Source of the DNA: CAZSLI01 sp964607705
GTDB taxonomy: Bacteria; Actinomycetota; Coriobacteriia; Anaerosomatales; PHET01
DNA: 64,000 nt
Assembly: GCA_964607705.1 (NCBI GenBank)
Contig: CAZSLI010000003.1
Coordinates: forward strand, 1-64,000
Direction of reading: 5' to 3'
Shown: piece by piece, positions 17,631 through 25,764 of the stretch
Numbering within the stretch: position 1 is the first letter of the stretch
How the letters are laid out: each line of letters starts with the position of its first letter
The notes under the pieces: generated by a model
What the model was told of the DNA's origin: nothing
Database searches by the model: none
What the model saw: the letters and a program-made list of their open reading frames with translations, nothing else
Position numbers and translations under genes: made by a program

Positions 17631-19205
17631 TTGAACCCACAAGAGCCCGTTACCGAGGAAGCCGAGCTACCCGTCGAACCGATCGACCGCGACCGCATCA
17701 TGGCCGCGGGGCTCGGGTTCGTCAGTATCGTTCTCGCGGGCGCGGTCGGCTTCCTCGCCTTCTTGTCGATCCCTTCGCTGGCGCTCATCAGCCTCGCACC
17801 GTTCGCCGGCATGATCGCCGCGCTCTCCTGCCGAAGAATCCTCGACTCCGTGGTCGTTGCGGCACTTGGAACTGTGTGCGCCGTCCTTCTCGCAAGCGTG
17901 GTGTCTCTCGCCGTGTGGGAGAGTCCCTCGGCGTGGCTTGGCTCCCTGATGCCGCTGTTCACCGTGGCTGCCGCGACCGGTGCCCTCTTCAGCTTCGTGA
18001 TCACCCGGTCCGACCAGATGCGCTCGCTGATCACCTTGGCGACCTTGGCTATCGTCATCCTGAACATGTGGCTGCTCGGGACGACCGGGCCTTCGCAGCA
18101 GTTGGTGGGAAAGAACCTCACCACGATCCAGTGGCTCGTGACCCCGGTCGAGATCACCAATACCATCCCTGACACGACACTTCACCTGGCGTACGTGCAG
18201 CGCATGGCCCAGGGCCAGCCCTACTACGAGGCCGTGTCCCAGGCTCTGATCGAGAAGAACTCCAAGGGCAAGTACCGCATCTACGTGGACACGCCGCTGT
18301 CCTACCGCCCGCCGACCGTCTTCTGGCTCATGTCGAAGATCCCGAATCCGGCGAACATCCTGCTGCTCGTGCTGTTCGTCGGCACACTGGCGGTGATCGC
18401 CACGTTCATGTTCGTGAGGCTCTACGTGGCCGACCCGTTGGCGCTCGTGGCCGCCATGGGGGTGGCGGCGCTCACCGGCCGCATCGCCACCTCGACGTCC
18501 TTCATGTTCATGGAGACCTGGGCTGGCGCCTTCGGTTTGATGATGGTGGCCGCGCTGCTCATCTCGAAGAACCGGGGTGAGACAGGTTTCGGCCCCTGGC
18601 AGATCACCGCGCTCGTGGCCGCGCTTATCGCCGCGCTCACCCGCGAACTCGGCGTGGCGTTCGCGATCGTGGGGCTCGCTGCCTCCATCTACGACCCGCA
18701 ATGGCGCAGCAAGAAGGTGTGGCTCGGGTGGATCGCCGTGCTACTCATCCTTGGCGGGGCGTTCGCGTATCACGTGTCGCTCGTGCATGCCGCTGTCGAG
18801 CAGCTACCGAAGGCCGCCGTCACCGACTTCACGGGTAAGGCCGGAGTCTGGTTCGACCCGACCTGGCGCGGCATCCACGCGGTCGTGGCGACGCTGGCCG
18901 AAGTCATCCTACTCAAGGCGGCCGTGTTGTGGCCGTTCGTTGTGCTCGCGGTGGTCGGCGCCTTCGCCGGTCCTCGCGACTGGACGAGCCGCCTCATCCT
19001 CGCCGCCGTCATCATCGGCGGCCTCGTCGCGGTCTTCTTCGCTCGCCCGCCGGTCACGAATAAGGACATCCTCGCGGGCTATTGGGGCTTCACGATCATG
19101 CCGACCCTGATGGCAGCGACGCCACTAGGGCTTGCCTGGGTGAAGGAGTGGCGCTCCGACTCCGCATTGAACGGCTCCACGGAAGCCGAGCCCTCGGCGG
19201 CCTGA
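17631..19205 (+). CDS. Polytopic membrane protein of unknown function
   Basis: A 524-residue protein with about twelve hydrophobic helices and a loop of about 80 residues after helix 6 (from GKNLTTIQWLVTP) that includes DTTLHLAYVQRMAQGQPYY and YRPPTVFWLMSKIP. The loop layout and helix count recall GT-C type glycosyltransferases, but no catalytic motif is certain. The TTG start at 17631 has AGGTGA 4 nt upstream. It is the only plus-strand gene between 7.5 and 39 kb, divergent from the radical SAM gene, and ends in a strong hairpin. I do not recognise a named family. Confidence 0.55.
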   Translation: MNPQEPVTEEAELPVEPIDRDRIMAAGLGFVSIVLAGAVGFLAFLSIPSLALISLAPFAGMIAALSCRRILDSVVVAALGTVCAVLLASVVSLAVWESPSAWLGSLMPLFTVAAATGALFSFVITRSDQMRSLITLATLAIVILNMWLLGTTGPSQQLVGKNLTTIQWLVTPVEITNTIPDTTLHLAYVQRMAQGQPYYEAVSQALIEKNSKGKYRIYVDTPLSYRPPTVFWLMSKIPNPANILLLVLFVGTLAVIATFMFVRLYVADPLALVAAMGVAALTGRIATSTSFMFMETWAGAFGLMMVAALLISKNRGETGFGPWQITALVAALIAALTRELGVAFAIVGLAASIYDPQWRSKKVWLGWIAVLLILGGAFAYHVSLVHAAVEQLPKAAVTDFTGKAGVWFDPTWRGIHAVVATLAEVILLKAAVLWPFVVLAVVGAFAGPRDWTSRLILAAVIIGGLVAVFFARPPVTNKDILAGYWGFTIMPTLMAATPLGLAWVKEWRSDSALNGSTEAEPSAA

Positions 19206-19225
19206 GCGCGAATCGGTACATGATG

Positions 19226-19258
19226 AAGGGCCGGCCCCCGCGACGAGTGCCGGCCCTT
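19226..19258. terminator. Bidirectional hairpin terminator
   Basis: AAGGGCCGGC (19226-19235) pairs perfectly with GCCGGCCCTT (19249-19258), followed by TCTGCTGTTGTC on the plus strand. It lies between the convergent ends of the plus-strand membrane protein gene and hemB. Confidence 0.75.
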
Positions 19259-19304
19259 TCTGCTGTTGTCGTTCGACGGGCCGCCTAGGCGACGCCGCGC
19301 CGCC

Positions 19305-20282
19305 TTACTCGGAGAGCCAGCGCGCGGCATCCTTGGCGTGGTAGGTGAGGATGAGGTCGGCGCCGGCGCGCTTGAAGCCGACCATCGTCTCGAGCACGAC
19401 GCGCTTCTCGTCGATCCAGTCCTTGGCCCCGGCTGCCTTCACCATCGCGTACTCACCGCTGACGTTGTAGGCGGCCGTCGGGTACCCGAACTCGTTCTTC
19501 ACGCGGTAGATCATGTCCATGTAGGCGAGCGCGGGCTTGACCATCACCAGGTCGGCGCCCTCGTCGATATCGAGGGCGGCCTCGCGCATCCCCTCCTCGG
19601 CGTTCGCCGGATCCATCTGGTACTGATTGCGGTCACCGAAGCTCGGCGCGCTGTCTGCCGCCTCGCGGAACGGACCGTAGTAGCCGCTCGCGTACTTCAC
19701 GGCGTAGCTCATGATCGGGGTGTTCTCAAAGCGCTCGGCGTCGAGGGCGGCGCGGATGGCGGCCACACGGCCGTCCATCATGTCGCTCGGCGCCACCATG
19801 TCGGCACCGGCCTCCGCGTGCGAGACGGCCTCCTTGGCGAGCAGCTCGAGCGTCAGGTCATTGATGACGCAGCCGGCATCGTCGAGCACGCCACAGTGTC
19901 CGTGATCGGTGTACTCGCACATGCAGACGTCGGTGATGACGTAGAAGTCCTTGTCGTGCGCCTTGATCGCGCGGATGGCCTCCTGCACGATGCCGTGCTC
20001 GTCGTAGGCCTCCGAGCCGACCGAATCCTTGCTGCTCGGCAGGCCGAACAAGATGACCGCCGGAACACCGAGCGCACGCAGTTCGTCGATCTCGCCCGGA
20101 AGCTGGTCCAGGCTCAGCTGAAACGTGCCGGGCATCGAGGAGATCTCATCGCGCTTGCCTTCGCCCGGCTTCACGAACAGCGGGTAGATGAAGTCCGCCG
20201 GCGTGACCGAGGTCTCGCGGACCATCGAGCGGATGGTCTCGTTGGCACGGAGCCGTCGAGGGCGATAGTTCGGGAATTGCAT
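19305..20282 (-). CDS. hemB: Delta-aminolevulinic acid dehydratase (porphobilinogen synthase)
   Basis: Condenses two 5-aminolevulinate molecules to porphobilinogen. The 325-residue product has the zinc-type cysteine site DVCMCEYTDHGHCG, the two active-site lysines in MSYAVKYASGYYGPFREA and LVMVKPALAYMD, and the conserved DxxMxDGRV. The ATG at 20282 (MQFPNYRPRRLR) gives the family's usual start; the open frame continues 162 codons upstream through the small membrane gene and tRNA without similarity. The Zn-type cysteine triad means it should need zinc rather than only magnesium. It lies 83 nt downstream of a small membrane protein gene. Confidence 0.96.
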   Translation of the reverse strand: MQFPNYRPRRLRANETIRSMVRETSVTPADFIYPLFVKPGEGKRDEISSMPGTFQLSLDQLPGEIDELRALGVPAVILFGLPSSKDSVGSEAYDEHGIVQEAIRAIKAHDKDFYVITDVCMCEYTDHGHCGVLDDAGCVINDLTLELLAKEAVSHAEAGADMVAPSDMMDGRVAAIRAALDAERFENTPIMSYAVKYASGYYGPFREAADSAPSFGDRNQYQMDPANAEEGMREAALDIDEGADLVMVKPALAYMDMIYRVKNEFGYPTAAYNVSGEYAMVKAAGAKDWIDEKRVVLETMVGFKRAGADLILTYHAKDAARWLSE

Positions 20283-20365
20283 GGGAGTCGGCCTCCTCGT
20301 TGCGATCAGATCGGGCGCCTTGCCGAGCAGCGCGCGGCTCCTCGGCGGCAGGGTAGAGATACCCG

Positions 20366-20596
20366 CTAGTCTACGAACTCCTCCACGGCGACGTCGTCGA
20401 CGCTCTTCGAGGCGACGGCCTTCGCGGCGGGCGTCTTGCCCATCATGAAGTCGACGTAGCGCTTGAAGATGAGTGTCGCCCAGATCGCGGCCACGCCGAG
20501 GACGACCCAGAACAGAATCTGGACGATGGGACCCGCGTAGTACATGAAGTTCTGGAACTGCAGCTGGAATCCGCCGGTGCTCACTGCGCCACCCAT
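20366..20596 (-). CDS. Small single-helix membrane protein upstream of hemB
   Basis: A 76-residue protein: short polar start MGGAVSTGGFQLQF, one hydrophobic helix (about residues 24-42, VQILFWVVLGVAAIWATLIF), a basic KRYVDFMMGK just after it, and an acidic tail ending DDVAVEEFVD. The ATG at 20596 has GGAGG about 5 nt upstream. No named family is recognisable. It sits between the tRNA terminator and hemB and is probably co-transcribed with hemB, so a link to heme metabolism is possible but not shown. Confidence 0.65.
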   Translation of the reverse strand: MGGAVSTGGFQLQFQNFMYYAGPIVQILFWVVLGVAAIWATLIFKRYVDFMMGKTPAAKAVASKSVDDVAVEEFVD

Positions 20597-20639
20597 TAGT
20601 CCTCCACTCCCGGCCCGCTTTGGGCCAGTCTGCCAATAA

Positions 20640-20674
20640 GTCGGGGCGGTCCGTGCAAGCACGGCCGCCCCGAC
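20640..20674 (-). terminator. Terminator downstream of tRNA-Ala
   Basis: GTCGGGGCGG (20640-20649) pairs with CCGCCCCGAC (20665-20674); on the minus strand the stem is followed by TTATT. It lies 12 nt after the tRNA end and would separate the tRNA transcript from the small membrane gene and hemB. Confidence 0.75.
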
Positions 20675-20685
20675 ATTCTAACCGT

Positions 20686-20761
20686 TGGTGGAGACGAGGA
20701 GATTCGAACTCCCGACCTCTGCCGTGCGAAGGCAGCGCTCTCCCAACTGAGCCACGTCCCC
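20686..20761 (-). tRNA. tRNA-Ala (anticodon CGC)
   Basis: A 76-nt cloverleaf read on the minus strand: acceptor GGGGACG pairs with CGTCTCC and includes the G3-U70 wobble pair that marks alanine tRNAs. The anticodon arm is CTGCC-TTCGCAC-GGCAG, giving anticodon CGC for the codon GCG. The T arm has GTTCGAATC and the 3' CCA is encoded. D-arm AGTTGGGAGAGC is normal. Confidence 0.97.
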
Positions 20762-20806
20762 ATTTCAACCGTCTCCAAGGCCGTCAAAGGCCCCCGGAGC
20801 ACACGA

Positions 20807-20836
20807 TATGATGACAAGGAGGCCGCTCGAAGTCAA
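20807..20836 (-). promoter_or_regulatory. Candidate promoter of tRNA-Ala
   Basis: On the minus strand TTGACT (20836-20831), an 18-nt spacer and ATCATA (20812-20807) precede the tRNA 5' end by about 45 nt. Confidence 0.5.
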
Positions 20837-20897
20837 TGAGAGTGAGTGGCCATCTCGGGGGGCTGTCATCGGCGCACATCGGCCCCGTCGCGCGTGA

Positions 20898-22454
20898 CTA
20901 CGCCGAGCGACGACCGCGCTTACTCGAGTAGGAGCTGTAGCTGTACGCCACCGTCCCCGGACCGCTCTCCGTGACCGCGAACAGGACGCCGCCGAGCACC
21001 TTCGCGCCCACGGACGCCAGCATCTCGACCGAGCGCTTGACGGCTTCTCGGCTGGTCTTGCCTGCACGCACCACCATGATCACGCCGTCGGACCACTTCA
21101 CGGCAGCGGTGGTGTCCGCCACGGCCAGCACCGGCGGTGCGTCGAGGATGACCCAGTCAGCCATCCCCTCGAGTTGCTCGATGAGCGACCCCATCCGCTG
21201 GCTGCCGAGGAGTTCGGACGGATTGGGCGGGACCTTGCCCGAGGCGATCACCTGCAGACCTTCGGTTCCCGCGTCCTGAAGCACCGTGTCCAGCCCGTAC
21301 TCGCCCGTCAGCAGGTGTGACAAGCCGAGCTGCTCGCTGGCGCCCAGGTACGTTGCGGACTTGGGGCGGTGGAAGTCCACCGACACGAGGACCACCTTGC
21401 GGCCCGAGCGGGCCAGACCCACGGCCAGGTTGGCCGCCACGGTGGACTTGCCTTCGCTTGGAGCGGCCGAAGTGATGAGCACCGTCTTGATCGAGTGCTC
21501 GAAGTTGATGAAGTCGAGGGAGTTGCGGATGCCCCTGAACGCCTCGGCGACGGGGGACGAGACGGACTGGTTCAGCACGATGCTCGCGTCCGCGTCCTCC
21601 CTGCGCGCAGGCACGAGGCCGAGGATCGGCGCACCCGTCAGCTCGCTCAGCTCGTCGGAGGTCTTCACGCTGGTGTCGAGGGCCTCGAGCACGAAGGCGC
21701 CGCCGATCCCGAGCGCCAGGCCGAGTACCAGGGCCAGTACGCCGTTGCGGGCGGGCTTGGGCGCGTCGGCGCTGCGGGGCACGGCCGCGCGGTTGACCAC
21801 CTGCACCGGCCCGACTTCCATCTGCTCGCGGATCTTCAGCTGGCGGAGCTGCTCGGAAAGCCCGGCGTAGTCCTGGCCGGCGATCTCAAGCGCGATCTTC
21901 TGCTTGGGTGTCGGGTCGCTGCCGGCATCGGCTCCCAGCTCGACCAGCTCGTCGCGAGCGTCATCGAGCTGCTGCTCGACCTGCGTCGCGGCCGCCCTGA
22001 CCCGAGCTCGGCTGAACTCGCGGACCCACAACGAATATTCGTCTGCAAGGACGTTGGCGATCCGGGCCGCTCGCACGGGACGCTCGTCGATGACCTTGAG
22101 CGCGATGACGTTGGTCTGCCCCTCGGCACTCACCGTCACGCGCCGGGCCAGTTCGTCGGGGCGCATCCGCAGATCGAGACGACGGATCGTGCGTTCGTAG
22201 GCCGGCCGCATGCGAAACATCCGCACCTGCGTCTGCAGGCTGCGCTCAGGCTGCGACGAGAAGCCCGAAAGTGCCGCGTCGACCATCGCAGTGGCGCCGC
22301 TACCTGTCTCGGAGATGAGGAGGTCCGACTCGGCTTCATAGGTCTTCGGCTGGATGAGTGAGATGCCGACCGCCACAGCCAGCGTGACGACGACCGACAC
22401 GATGATGACCCACTTGCGGGTGCGAATGACGCGGAGGTAGTCCCTCAGTTCCAC
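20898..22454 (-). CDS. Wzz/BY-kinase fusion: polysaccharide chain-length and bacterial tyrosine kinase protein
   Basis: A 518-residue protein joining a Wzz-type membrane domain to a P-loop tyrosine kinase. Helices at about residues 17-34 and 239-256 enclose an extracytoplasmic coiled region. The kinase has Walker A SAAPSEGKST (329-338), Walker A' VLVSVDFHRPK, and Walker B WVILDAPPV. The C terminus carries a tyrosine cluster, YSYSSYSS, the usual autophosphorylation tail. Walker A' reads VSVDFHRP where most family members have a DxDLR core. Such proteins control exopolysaccharide length and export. GTG start at 22454. It follows a secreted protein gene by 16 nt. Confidence 0.88.
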   Translation of the reverse strand: MELRDYLRVIRTRKWVIIVSVVVTLAVAVGISLIQPKTYEAESDLLISETGSGATAMVDAALSGFSSQPERSLQTQVRMFRMRPAYERTIRRLDLRMRPDELARRVTVSAEGQTNVIALKVIDERPVRAARIANVLADEYSLWVREFSRARVRAAATQVEQQLDDARDELVELGADAGSDPTPKQKIALEIAGQDYAGLSEQLRQLKIREQMEVGPVQVVNRAAVPRSADAPKPARNGVLALVLGLALGIGGAFVLEALDTSVKTSDELSELTGAPILGLVPARREDADASIVLNQSVSSPVAEAFRGIRNSLDFINFEHSIKTVLITSAAPSEGKSTVAANLAVGLARSGRKVVLVSVDFHRPKSATYLGASEQLGLSHLLTGEYGLDTVLQDAGTEGLQVIASGKVPPNPSELLGSQRMGSLIEQLEGMADWVILDAPPVLAVADTTAAVKWSDGVIMVVRAGKTSREAVKRSVEMLASVGAKVLGGVLFAVTESGPGTVAYSYSSYSSKRGRRSA

Positions 22455-22470
22455 CGGCGGACCCTCATGA

Positions 22471-23115
22471 CTACTCGGTGAACCCGGTGATGAACCAAGC
22501 CGGAGTACCGGCTGCTGTCTTCGAGATGCAGGTGACCGTCCCCGCCTTCTTCTTCACTCGCTTGCCGCCACTGAACGTGACCGGCAACTCCGTCGACCGG
22601 TATCCGGCGCGCGGCCTGCCCAGAACCACGTTCGTGTAGGTGCCGTTCACGAACTTCGTGCCTACCGAGGAGCTCTGGATCTGCTCGGCGAGGATGGTGT
22701 TGATGACGCCGATGTCCGGGTTTGCCACCGAGGGAACGATCTCCGTGGTGCCTGACCCGCGGGTGATCGTCCGCACGAACCACACGGTGTTCGCCTTGAC
22801 GAGTCGCATAGTTGCTTTGCGCACGAGCCCGTTGCGGTACCGGACATCAAGTTGCAGCTCGGCGTTGGACCCGTTCACGATCCGCTTACTGACCGCAAAG
22901 GCTGCGATATCACCATCGACGAGGCCAGCGATGCTTTCCTGGGCGTCGAGCTGCTCGGCGTACATGTCGTAGGCGACCTTGGAGGGCATGCCCGGCGGGA
23001 GCTGCAACGTCAGCGCGTCGAGCGCGCGCGGCGCGGCGAGCGCGCCTACGAGGGCACACGCAATGAGGCCGAGCGCCAGCCAGCGCGCTCGGAGGCGAGG
23101 AACTGCGGTGATCAT
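22471..23115 (-). CDS. Secreted or membrane-anchored protein, unknown function
   Basis: A 214-residue protein with an N-terminal signal or anchor helix (WLALGLIACALVGALAAPRA) and no other hydrophobic segment. The body is beta-rich in appearance, with LQLDVRYRNGLVRKATMRLV and a C-terminal FSGGKRVKKKAGTVTCISK holding the only Cys. AGGAG lies 7 nt before the ATG at 23115. It precedes the BY-kinase gene by 16 nt, so it may belong to surface polysaccharide or envelope work. I do not recognise a family. Confidence 0.6.
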   Translation of the reverse strand: MITAVPRLRARWLALGLIACALVGALAAPRALDALTLQLPPGMPSKVAYDMYAEQLDAQESIAGLVDGDIAAFAVSKRIVNGSNAELQLDVRYRNGLVRKATMRLVKANTVWFVRTITRGSGTTEIVPSVANPDIGVINTILAEQIQSSSVGTKFVNGTYTNVVLGRPRAGYRSTELPVTFSGGKRVKKKAGTVTCISKTAAGTPAWFITGFTE

Positions 23116-23226
23116 CAGATGCTCCTAGGGGGCCGCCTGCTGCGAATTGTGCTACGTGTGGCACGCCGCGGACATCATACAAGGTCGCGGTCACACGGGG
23201 TCAAGCGACCCGTGTGACGGACGTCA

Positions 23227-23952
23227 CTAGGGCGCGTCCAGAAATGCCCTTAGTCGAGCCACGTCCGCCGAGGTCTCCGCATCACCACTCGCCACGAGAT
23301 TGCCCACCACGTCCGGCTGGGCCGCCACTGCGCGGCCAAGCGCGTTACCGAGCGCAAGCCGCACGCCTGCCCCATGCGTCTTGTCGCCGAACAGCTCCGA
23401 GCCGCGAACGAGCGCCGCTGCCCGCATGCCCTCGACCGCATCGGCTCCGGACCTGAACCGGTAGAGCTTGCTGCCCGTGAACACCGTGGTGGTGCCGGGG
23501 ACAGAGACGGCCGCCGCGTGCTCGCCGCTCAGGAGCTCAGCCCACCGGCTCTCCGGCAGGACCAGCCAGGCGGTGCCGGCCTCGCCGTCGGCGACGAGCG
23601 GCACCAGCTGATCCGGGCCACCCATGGGAAGCGCATCGCGCAGCCTGTCGTACGACGTACCCGGGATAGCGACCGGTTCGGCGGTGTCGGCCGGCACTAA
23701 GCGCATCCGGCCTCGGTCGTCGCGCTCCATGACGACGACAAGACCGGCGACCGTGGTCTTGTCCTCGAGCTCCGACTCCCCTACCACGACGAGCCGCTCG
23801 ATCGGCGCACGCGAGGCCTCGGTGCGCCAGCGCCACGCGGCGAAGCCACCTCCGAGCAAGACAGCGATCACGAGCACACCCAGCACCACACCGAGAACCC
23901 TGCTCGTCCGGCGCTTTCCCCGGTGCAGGTCCATCCGGCTCGACTCGGTCAT
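23227..23952 (-). CDS. Membrane-anchored protein with a degenerate LytR-CpsA-Psr-like domain
   Basis: A 241-residue protein: a basic N terminus, one helix (about residues 19-40, VLGVVLGVLVIAVLLGGGFAAW), then an extracytoplasmic domain. The stretch LVVVMERDDRGRMRLVPADT followed by VAIPGTSYDRLRDALPMGGPD parallels the LCP pattern of a beta strand, RDT, and YGGPELL, but the key arginines of the phosphotransferase site are not all present. An LCP-like pseudo-enzyme is my best reading, with modest certainty. Its ATG overlaps the hemD stop by 4 nt, so it is in the heme operon by position. Confidence 0.45.
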   Translation of the reverse strand: MTESSRMDLHRGKRRTSRVLGVVLGVLVIAVLLGGGFAAWRWRTEASRAPIERLVVVGESELEDKTTVAGLVVVMERDDRGRMRLVPADTAEPVAIPGTSYDRLRDALPMGGPDQLVPLVADGEAGTAWLVLPESRWAELLSGEHAAAVSVPGTTTVFTGSKLYRFRSGADAVEGMRAAALVRGSELFGDKTHGAGVRLALGNALGRAVAAQPDVVGNLVASGDAETSADVARLRAFLDAP

Positions 23953-24785
23953 CGGCCGCTCGCCTCAAGATACCGTGCGATGGCGCCGACGAGCGCGGGC
24001 ATGGTCGACTCCTCGGCTTCCACCGCGACACCGAAACCGGCCCTGCGGACGGCAGCCGTCGTCACCGGTCCGATGCTCGCGATCGCGAGCCTGCCGAGGA
24101 CCTCCGACGCGCTGAGCCCGGCGGCCTCGATGGCGCCGAGGAAGTTTTCGAAGGTCCCCCCACTCGCGAAAGCCGCGACGTCGATGCACCCTTCGCGCAG
24201 CCGCGCGACGATCGCGGGGTCGGGCGGCACCGGCACCACGCGATACGTGATGGCAACGTCGGCATGAACGCCCATGGCCCGCAGCGCCTCCGGCAGAACC
24301 TCACGCGCCTCGAGCGCCCGGGCGATGAGCACCCTAGTGCCCGCGCCGACGCCCATCTCGCGGAAGCCTTCGACGAGCCCCTCGGCACGGTAGTCCTCGG
24401 GCACGAAGTCGGGCTCGAGTCCTCGGCGGCGCAGGGCAGCAGCGGTGGCGCCTCCGACGGCGGCGATCTTCGCGCCTGCAAGCGCATCGGTCCCGCGCCC
24501 GATCGACTCGAGTCTGCCGAGCAACCGGTCGACACCGTTCGTGGACGTGACCACGATCCAGTCGTAGGAGGCGAGGTTGCTCAGGTAGGCGTCGACAGCC
24601 GCTAGATCCTCGGGGTCGACCACCTCGATGACGGGCATGCACAGCACCTCGGCGCCCAGCGCTTCGAGCGGCTCGACGAGCGCCGGCGCCTGGGCACGGG
24701 TGCGGGTGACGAGAACAGAGCGCCCGGCGAGGGGCGCTCTGTCGAAGTCGTCACTGATGTCGGGAGCGCTATCCACGCCACCCAT
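23949..24785 (-). CDS. hemD: Uroporphyrinogen-III synthase
   Basis: Closes hydroxymethylbilane to uroporphyrinogen III. The 278-residue product has the weakly conserved HemD pattern: GRSVLVTRTRAQAPALVEPL at the start of domain 1, DWIVVTSTNGVDRLL, then VAAFASGGTFENFL and ASIGPVTTAAVRRAG in domain 2. The ATG at 24785 comes 1 nt after the hemC stop; the frame stays open upstream into hemC without similarity. Its end overlaps the next gene by 4 nt. Family sequence is always divergent, so context (hemA-hemC-hemD) adds much to the call. Confidence 0.92.
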   Translation of the reverse strand: MGGVDSAPDISDDFDRAPLAGRSVLVTRTRAQAPALVEPLEALGAEVLCMPVIEVVDPEDLAAVDAYLSNLASYDWIVVTSTNGVDRLLGRLESIGRGTDALAGAKIAAVGGATAAALRRRGLEPDFVPEDYRAEGLVEGFREMGVGAGTRVLIARALEAREVLPEALRAMGVHADVAITYRVVPVPPDPAIVARLREGCIDVAAFASGGTFENFLGAIEAAGLSASEVLGRLAIASIGPVTTAAVRRAGFGVAVEAEESTMPALVGAIARYLEASGR

Positions 24786-24786
24786 T

Positions 24787-25764
24787 CTAAGTCTTGAGCA
24801 GGTCGTCGACGTCGTCGGCGTTTCTGATCGCCTCAAGGATCGCGCCGGCGCCACTCTCGAGCAGGGCGGCGACCATAGCCTCGCCCAGCGCGACGGGGTC
24901 CGAAGGATCGCCTTCGAGATGATGGCGCACGATGTTGGTGCCGTCCACCGAGCCCACGATCGCGTCCATGACCAGCACGCCGTCCTCAAGACGCGCATAC
25001 GCGCCGATGGGAACCTGGCAGCCGCCCTCGAGACGCCGCATGACCACACGCTCGGCCGTCACGCAACACATCGTCTCGGCGTCCGAGATCTTCGCGCAGA
25101 CATCCGCCATGAACTCGTCGTCCTCACGGATCTCCACACCGATGGCGCCCTGGCCGACGGCCGACACCATCTGCTCGGTGGGGATGAAGCTGCTGATGCG
25201 GTCGCCCCAGCCGAGCCGCTGAATGCCGGCTGCAGCGAGGATGACGGCGTCAAGCTCGCCGTTCTCGGCCTTGTTCATGCGCGTGTCGAGGTTGCCGCGC
25301 ACGTCCACGATCTCGAGATCGGGGCGCATCGCGACCACCTGGGAGCGGCGACGCAGGCTTGAGGTACCGAGCTTGCCGCCCTGCGGCAGGGTCACGAGGT
25401 CGTAGCCGGCCCCGGAAACGATGACGTCGCGCGGATCCACGCGCTTGGGCATGGCACACATGGCCAGGCCCTCGGGCAGCTCTGTCGGGACGTCCTTCAT
25501 CGAGTGCACGCACAGATCGACGGTTCCCGCGGCGAGCTCCACCTCGAGCTCCTTGGTGAACAGTCCCTTGCCGCCGACCTTGGCCAGCGGCACGTCGAGG
25601 ATCTTGTCCCCGGTGGTCTTGATGATCTTGAGCTCGACCGGAAGCCCGGTGATCTCTTCGACGAGCCCCTTGATGTACTCGGACTGCCAGAGGGCGAGCT
25701 TGCTGCCCCGGGTGCCGATAATGAGCTTCTCGCGGCTAGCAGCCAATCGAATCTCCCATCTCAT
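24787..25764 (-). CDS. hemC: Hydroxymethylbilane synthase (porphobilinogen deaminase)
   Basis: Polymerises four porphobilinogen units on a dipyrromethane cofactor. The 325-residue product shows IIGTRGSKLALWQSE, the catalytic Asp region VHSMKDVPTELPEGL, GTSSLRRRSQV, DVRGNLDTR, and the cofactor cysteine in LEGGCQVPIGAYA. The ATG at 25764 overlaps hemA by 29 nt; a TTG at 25746 would overlap by only 11 nt and is an alternative start that keeps the whole domain. Followed immediately by hemD. Confidence 0.96.
   Translation of the reverse strand: MRWEIRLAASREKLIIGTRGSKLALWQSEYIKGLVEEITGLPVELKIIKTTGDKILDVPLAKVGGKGLFTKELEVELAAGTVDLCVHSMKDVPTELPEGLAMCAMPKRVDPRDVIVSGAGYDLVTLPQGGKLGTSSLRRRSQVVAMRPDLEIVDVRGNLDTRMNKAENGELDAVILAAAGIQRLGWGDRISSFIPTEQMVSAVGQGAIGVEIREDDEFMADVCAKISDAETMCCVTAERVVMRRLEGGCQVPIGAYARLEDGVLVMDAIVGSVDGTNIVRHHLEGDPSDPVALGEAMVAALLESGAGAILEAIRNADDVDDLLKT

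Noticed and set aside
20283..20768. A 162-codon N-terminal extension of hemB
   Set aside because: It runs through a small membrane gene, a terminator and a tRNA and has no similarity to HemB.
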